Of a stretch of 64,000 nucleotides of DNA, positions 61,549 to 64,000 are shown one piece after another. Numbering within the stretch: the first letter of the stretch is position 1; each line of letters opens with the position of its first letter. The stretch spans positions 1-64,000 of the forward strand of contig NZ_QGHA01000008.1 of assembly GCF_003148845.1 (NCBI RefSeq). The letters are read 5' to 3'. The translations under genes and the position numbers were made by a program. The notes beneath the pieces are model-generated. The model saw only the letters and a list, made by a program, of their open reading frames with translations, was not told where the DNA came from and did not search any database. Origin of the DNA: Mucilaginibacter oryzae. Lineage in GTDB: Bacteria > Bacteroidota > Bacteroidia > Sphingobacteriales > Sphingobacteriaceae.

Positions 61549-62823
61549 ATGAATATCCTGATCCTTGGTTCGGGTGGAAGGGAAAGTGCCTTCGCCTGGA
61601 AAGTAGCCCAGAGCCCCAAATGCGAGAAACTTTTTATTGCGCCCGGTAATGCCGGTACTACGCAATATGGTACAAATGTAAACATCAAGGTTACCGACTT
61701 TGAAGGTATAAAAGCGCTTGTACTTCAGGAAAACATTAGCCTGGTGCTTGTTGGGCCTGAAGAGCCGCTGGTAAAAGGTGTTCACGATTTTTTCCTGGCC
61801 GATGAGCAATTGAAAAACATCCCGGTTGTTGGTCCGCAGCAGGAAGGCGCCCAGCTGGAAGGCAGCAAGGATTTTTCAAAGCAGTTTATGGAGAAACATA
61901 GCATCCCAACTGCCGCCTATAAAACTTTTACCAAAGATACCCTGCAGGATGGTTTGAGCTATCTGGCTACCGCCGGTTTGCCGGTAGTATTAAAGGCCGA
62001 TGGCCTGGCCGCCGGTAAAGGCGTACTGATTTGCCTTACTTTAGAGGAAGCGCAGACTGAACTTATAGCCATGCTGGCCGATGCCAAGTTTGGCGAAGCA
62101 AGTTCGCGCGTGGTTGTAGAGCAATTTTTAACAGGCATTGAACTATCGGTATTTGTAATGACCGATGGTAACAGCTATAAAATATTACCTGAAGCCAAAG
62201 ATTACAAACGTATAGGCGAAGGCGACACCGGTTTAAATACCGGCGGTATGGGTTCGGTCTCGCCGGTGTCATTTGCCGATACCGCTTTTATGCAGAAGGT
62301 AGAAGAGCGCATTATTATCCCTACGGTTGAGGGTTTGAAAAAAGATGGCATTCCGTATAAAGGCTTCATTTTTATCGGCCTGATGAACAGCAACGGCGAG
62401 CCATGGGTAATTGAATATAACTGCCGCATGGGCGACCCGGAAACCGAAAGCGTAATGCGCCGCATCGATTCGGATTTTGTTGATCTGCTTGCGGGTGTTG
62501 CCGAAGGGAATTTAGATACCAAAGAGTTAATCATAAGCCCTAAAACCGCTGCCACCGTAGTAATGGTAGCAGGCGGCTACCCCGGCGAATACCTGAAAAA
62601 CAAGGTAATAACCGGTACTGAGAATGTGCGCGACTCGATTGTGTTCCATGCCGGTACGGCTATGGATGGCGAAAACGTGATCACAACAGGCGGCCGCGTT
62701 TTGGCTATTACTACTTTGCAGGATACCATGTTCAACGCCCTGCAGCAGGCTACAGCCGATGCCAGCCGGATATACTATGACGGCATGTACTTTAGGAAAG
62801 ATATCGGGTTTGATTTGCTGTAG
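61549..62823 (+). CDS. purD: phosphoribosylamine--glycine ligase
   Basis: 424 aa. Ligates glycine to phosphoribosylamine in de novo purine synthesis. ATP-grasp family: start MNILILGSGGRESA, PVVLKADGLAAGKGV, the NTGGMGSVSP segment and CRMGDPETE near the metal site. Complete. Transcript probably near-leaderless. No other pur genes are in the window. Confidence 0.97.
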   Translation: MNILILGSGGRESAFAWKVAQSPKCEKLFIAPGNAGTTQYGTNVNIKVTDFEGIKALVLQENISLVLVGPEEPLVKGVHDFFLADEQLKNIPVVGPQQEGAQLEGSKDFSKQFMEKHSIPTAAYKTFTKDTLQDGLSYLATAGLPVVLKADGLAAGKGVLICLTLEEAQTELIAMLADAKFGEASSRVVVEQFLTGIELSVFVMTDGNSYKILPEAKDYKRIGEGDTGLNTGGMGSVSPVSFADTAFMQKVEERIIIPTVEGLKKDGIPYKGFIFIGLMNSNGEPWVIEYNCRMGDPETESVMRRIDSDFVDLLAGVAEGNLDTKELIISPKTAATVVMVAGGYPGEYLKNKVITGTENVRDSIVFHAGTAMDGENVITTGGRVLAITTLQDTMFNALQQATADASRIYYDGMYFRKDIGFDLL

Positions 62824-62830
62824 TTGCCCT

Positions 62831-62868
62831 ACTACCGCGGGTTATGCTACCGCTAAACCCGCGGTAGT
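62831..62868 (+). terminator. hairpin after purD
   Basis: Thirteen-base perfect arms ACTACCGCGGGTT/AACCCGCGGTAGT with a 12-nt loop, 7 bp past the purD stop. The tail is A/T-rich rather than pure T. Confidence 0.65.
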
Positions 62869-62949
62869 AAAATTATTCATCCACGCAGATATTTTGAATG
62901 CAGATAGCCTGCGTACGATGATGATCGGAAAAGGAAGAGTAGATAAAGG

Positions 62950-63750
62950 TCAGAACAGAAAAGTAAACCCGCTGCCTTTTGAGGGCTTTTGCATTTCTTC
63001 AAATTTTTCAATCTCTTTTTGAAGCAAATCGCGGTATTCATCTCGCATGAACCCGTGGAATATTTCGATATTTTCCTGTTCGCGCGTATCTATTAACGCC
63101 TGAATATAAGCTACTTTATTTTCACTGCGCACTATTGCCAGTGGCAGGTTATACCAAGCCTGTATAAAATTCATCAACAGGCGTGAAGTGCGACCGTTGC
63201 CATCGTAATATGGATGTATGCTTACCAAAGTAAAATGCGCGTCAAACGACAGGTTTAATTGTTCATCAACCGATAAAGGCGACTTCATCGTGTCTCCAAG
63301 CTTTTTTATTAATTCTGTAGTTAGCCGCTCAACCTTATCAAAATTAGGGAAGTAGGATATCCCGGCTGTAACGTTTCCTTTCCTGAAAGCGCCGGTTCGC
63401 GAATCAACGGTGCCAAGTATCGTGTTATAAACCTTACCGGTATTTTGCATAACCAACGAATTGATCTGCTGTAGCAGGTTTACAGATAAAGCTTTTTTTG
63501 CTTTTGCGTTTTCAATCGTAAACAGTAGCGCCGCGTGATGGTCTGTAACCATCAGGCTTTCGGTTAAAGGTTTACCATTGGGAGTGCGACCTTCTGTTAT
63601 CAGCACCTGGGCCTCTACTTCGGTTAGGGTTGAACCCTCTATCCGGGTTGAATGATGGTCGATAGAGATCAGGTTAAATTTTTCATGATCGATCACATCG
63701 GCGATGCCGAGATCATTGTATTTTTTTATCAGATCAACTATTTCCATCAT
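62950..63750 (-). CDS. Fic-domain protein (AMPylation-type, class II self-inhibited)
   Basis: 266 aa. The Fic core motif HPYYDGNGRTSR lies at residues 179-190 with the catalytic His first. The inhibitory motif S34-T-R-I-E38-G39 sits at the N-terminus, so the protein should be an intramolecularly inhibited class II Fic. Members transfer AMP or other phospho-groups to Thr/Ser/Tyr of target proteins; the target is unknown. No antitoxin gene is needed or seen. Complete, apparently functional. Confidence 0.93.
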   Translation of the reverse strand: MMEIVDLIKKYNDLGIADVIDHEKFNLISIDHHSTRIEGSTLTEVEAQVLITEGRTPNGKPLTESLMVTDHHAALLFTIENAKAKKALSVNLLQQINSLVMQNTGKVYNTILGTVDSRTGAFRKGNVTAGISYFPNFDKVERLTTELIKKLGDTMKSPLSVDEQLNLSFDAHFTLVSIHPYYDGNGRTSRLLMNFIQAWYNLPLAIVRSENKVAYIQALIDTREQENIEIFHGFMRDEYRDLLQKEIEKFEEMQKPSKGSGFTFLF

Positions 63751-63792
63751 TTAAGTACCACGAAAATAGCTATAAGTTTTTATATGCTAAAT

Positions 63793-64000
63793 TCAGGCCC
63801 CAGACCTTGTTAGGCCTTTATAAAATAGCTTTGCGTTGCCCGCTATTTTTTCCGCCATATCCAGCCCGTTGATAATTTTACGTGCGTTTACCCAATCGGT
63901 ACGTTCGACATTAAAATATCTATCAAGGTTAACACCCGTGAATATGCCTTTGGTCATGCCTTTTACCATGATCTGGGCGGCAATATCATCCTTCAGGGCA
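63793..64000 (-). CDS. 3' end of a peptidoglycan-hydrolase/endolysin-like gene (partial)
   Basis: 68 codons read to a stop at 63793 and are cut by the right window edge. The text DIAAQIMVKGMTKGIFTGVNL, WVNARKIINGLDMAEKIAG resembles the C-terminal part of phage-type endolysins or cell-wall hydrolases (GxFTG, ARRIINGxDxAxxIA pattern). That family name is from memory and moderate. It is upstream of the Fic gene on the same strand. Confidence 0.5.
   Translation of the reverse strand, partial: ALKDDIAAQIMVKGMTKGIFTGVNLDRYFNVERTDWVNARKIINGLDMAEKIAGNAKLFYKGLTRSGA

Overview
The window reads as chromosomal DNA of a Bacteroidota bacterium, most likely family Sphingobacteriaceae (Mucilaginibacter/Pedobacter-like). 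The 5' end of a 16S rRNA gene lies at the left edge. Promoters fit the Bacteroidota pattern (TTTG, about 19 bp, TAnnTTTG). Shine-Dalgarno sites are mostly absent, secreted and lipoproteins are abundant, and intergenic DNA carries palindromic repeats typical of this group. The genus is inference; no database search was possible.

Layout. 1-0.9 kb: 16S rRNA start (minus strand) with tandem rRNA promoters. 0.9-6.7 kb: an RsmF-type RNA methylase, an outer-membrane barrel protein, a GH3 glycosidase, a lipoprotein and a small CWC protein. 6.8-10.3 kb: class Ia ribonucleotide reductase (nrdA, nrdB) with three DnaA-box-like sites upstream. 10.8-19.2 kb: msrB, an SRPBCC protein, asnS, an EamA transporter, dnaG without zinc ligands, a YraN-type nuclease and a glutaminyl cyclase. 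19.3-26.7 kb: a GH2 glycosidase, a histidine phosphatase, clpS, a Gly-rich CBM9-like protein and an MG2/TonB-plug protein. 26.8-35.1 kb: dcd, a phosphopantetheinyl transferase-lipB-SGNH operon, the 2-oxoglutarate dehydrogenase genes sucB and sucA (whose E2 needs the lipoyl groups LipB helps install), and a PIN-domain toxin-antitoxin pair. 35.1-40.3 kb: DASH photolyase, acid phosphatase, msrA, DoxX, two Cys-rich secreted proteins and a HEPN-motif protein.

40.37-46.94 kb is the most unusual part. An N-terminal lipoprotein module with a Gly/Ser and Pro-rich linker is followed downstream on the same strand by four cassettes. Each cassette is a C-terminal domain (three with HExxH zincin motifs, one degenerate) plus a small secreted protein a few bases later. 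The linker DNA (about 315 bp) is almost identical in cassettes 1 and 2, and a 95-bp piece precedes cassette 3. Cassettes 2-4 lack a start and export signal. This is the arrangement of a polymorphic toxin with orphan C-terminal modules. Cassette 1 is cut from its lipoprotein by a 2-nt frameshift inside a perfect 20-bp inverted repeat that looks like a template-switch mutation. One partner gene is out of frame at an A9 run. At the left end lies the 3' fragment of an M1 aminopeptidase.

47.2-64 kb is largely housekeeping: cytidine deaminase, SGNH hydrolase, NTF2-like and YdeI-like proteins, paired small membrane proteins, glutamate formimidoyltransferase, an M20 amidohydrolase, a SPOR protein, secA, purD, a Fic protein, and the 3' end of a probable phage-endolysin-like gene at the right edge.
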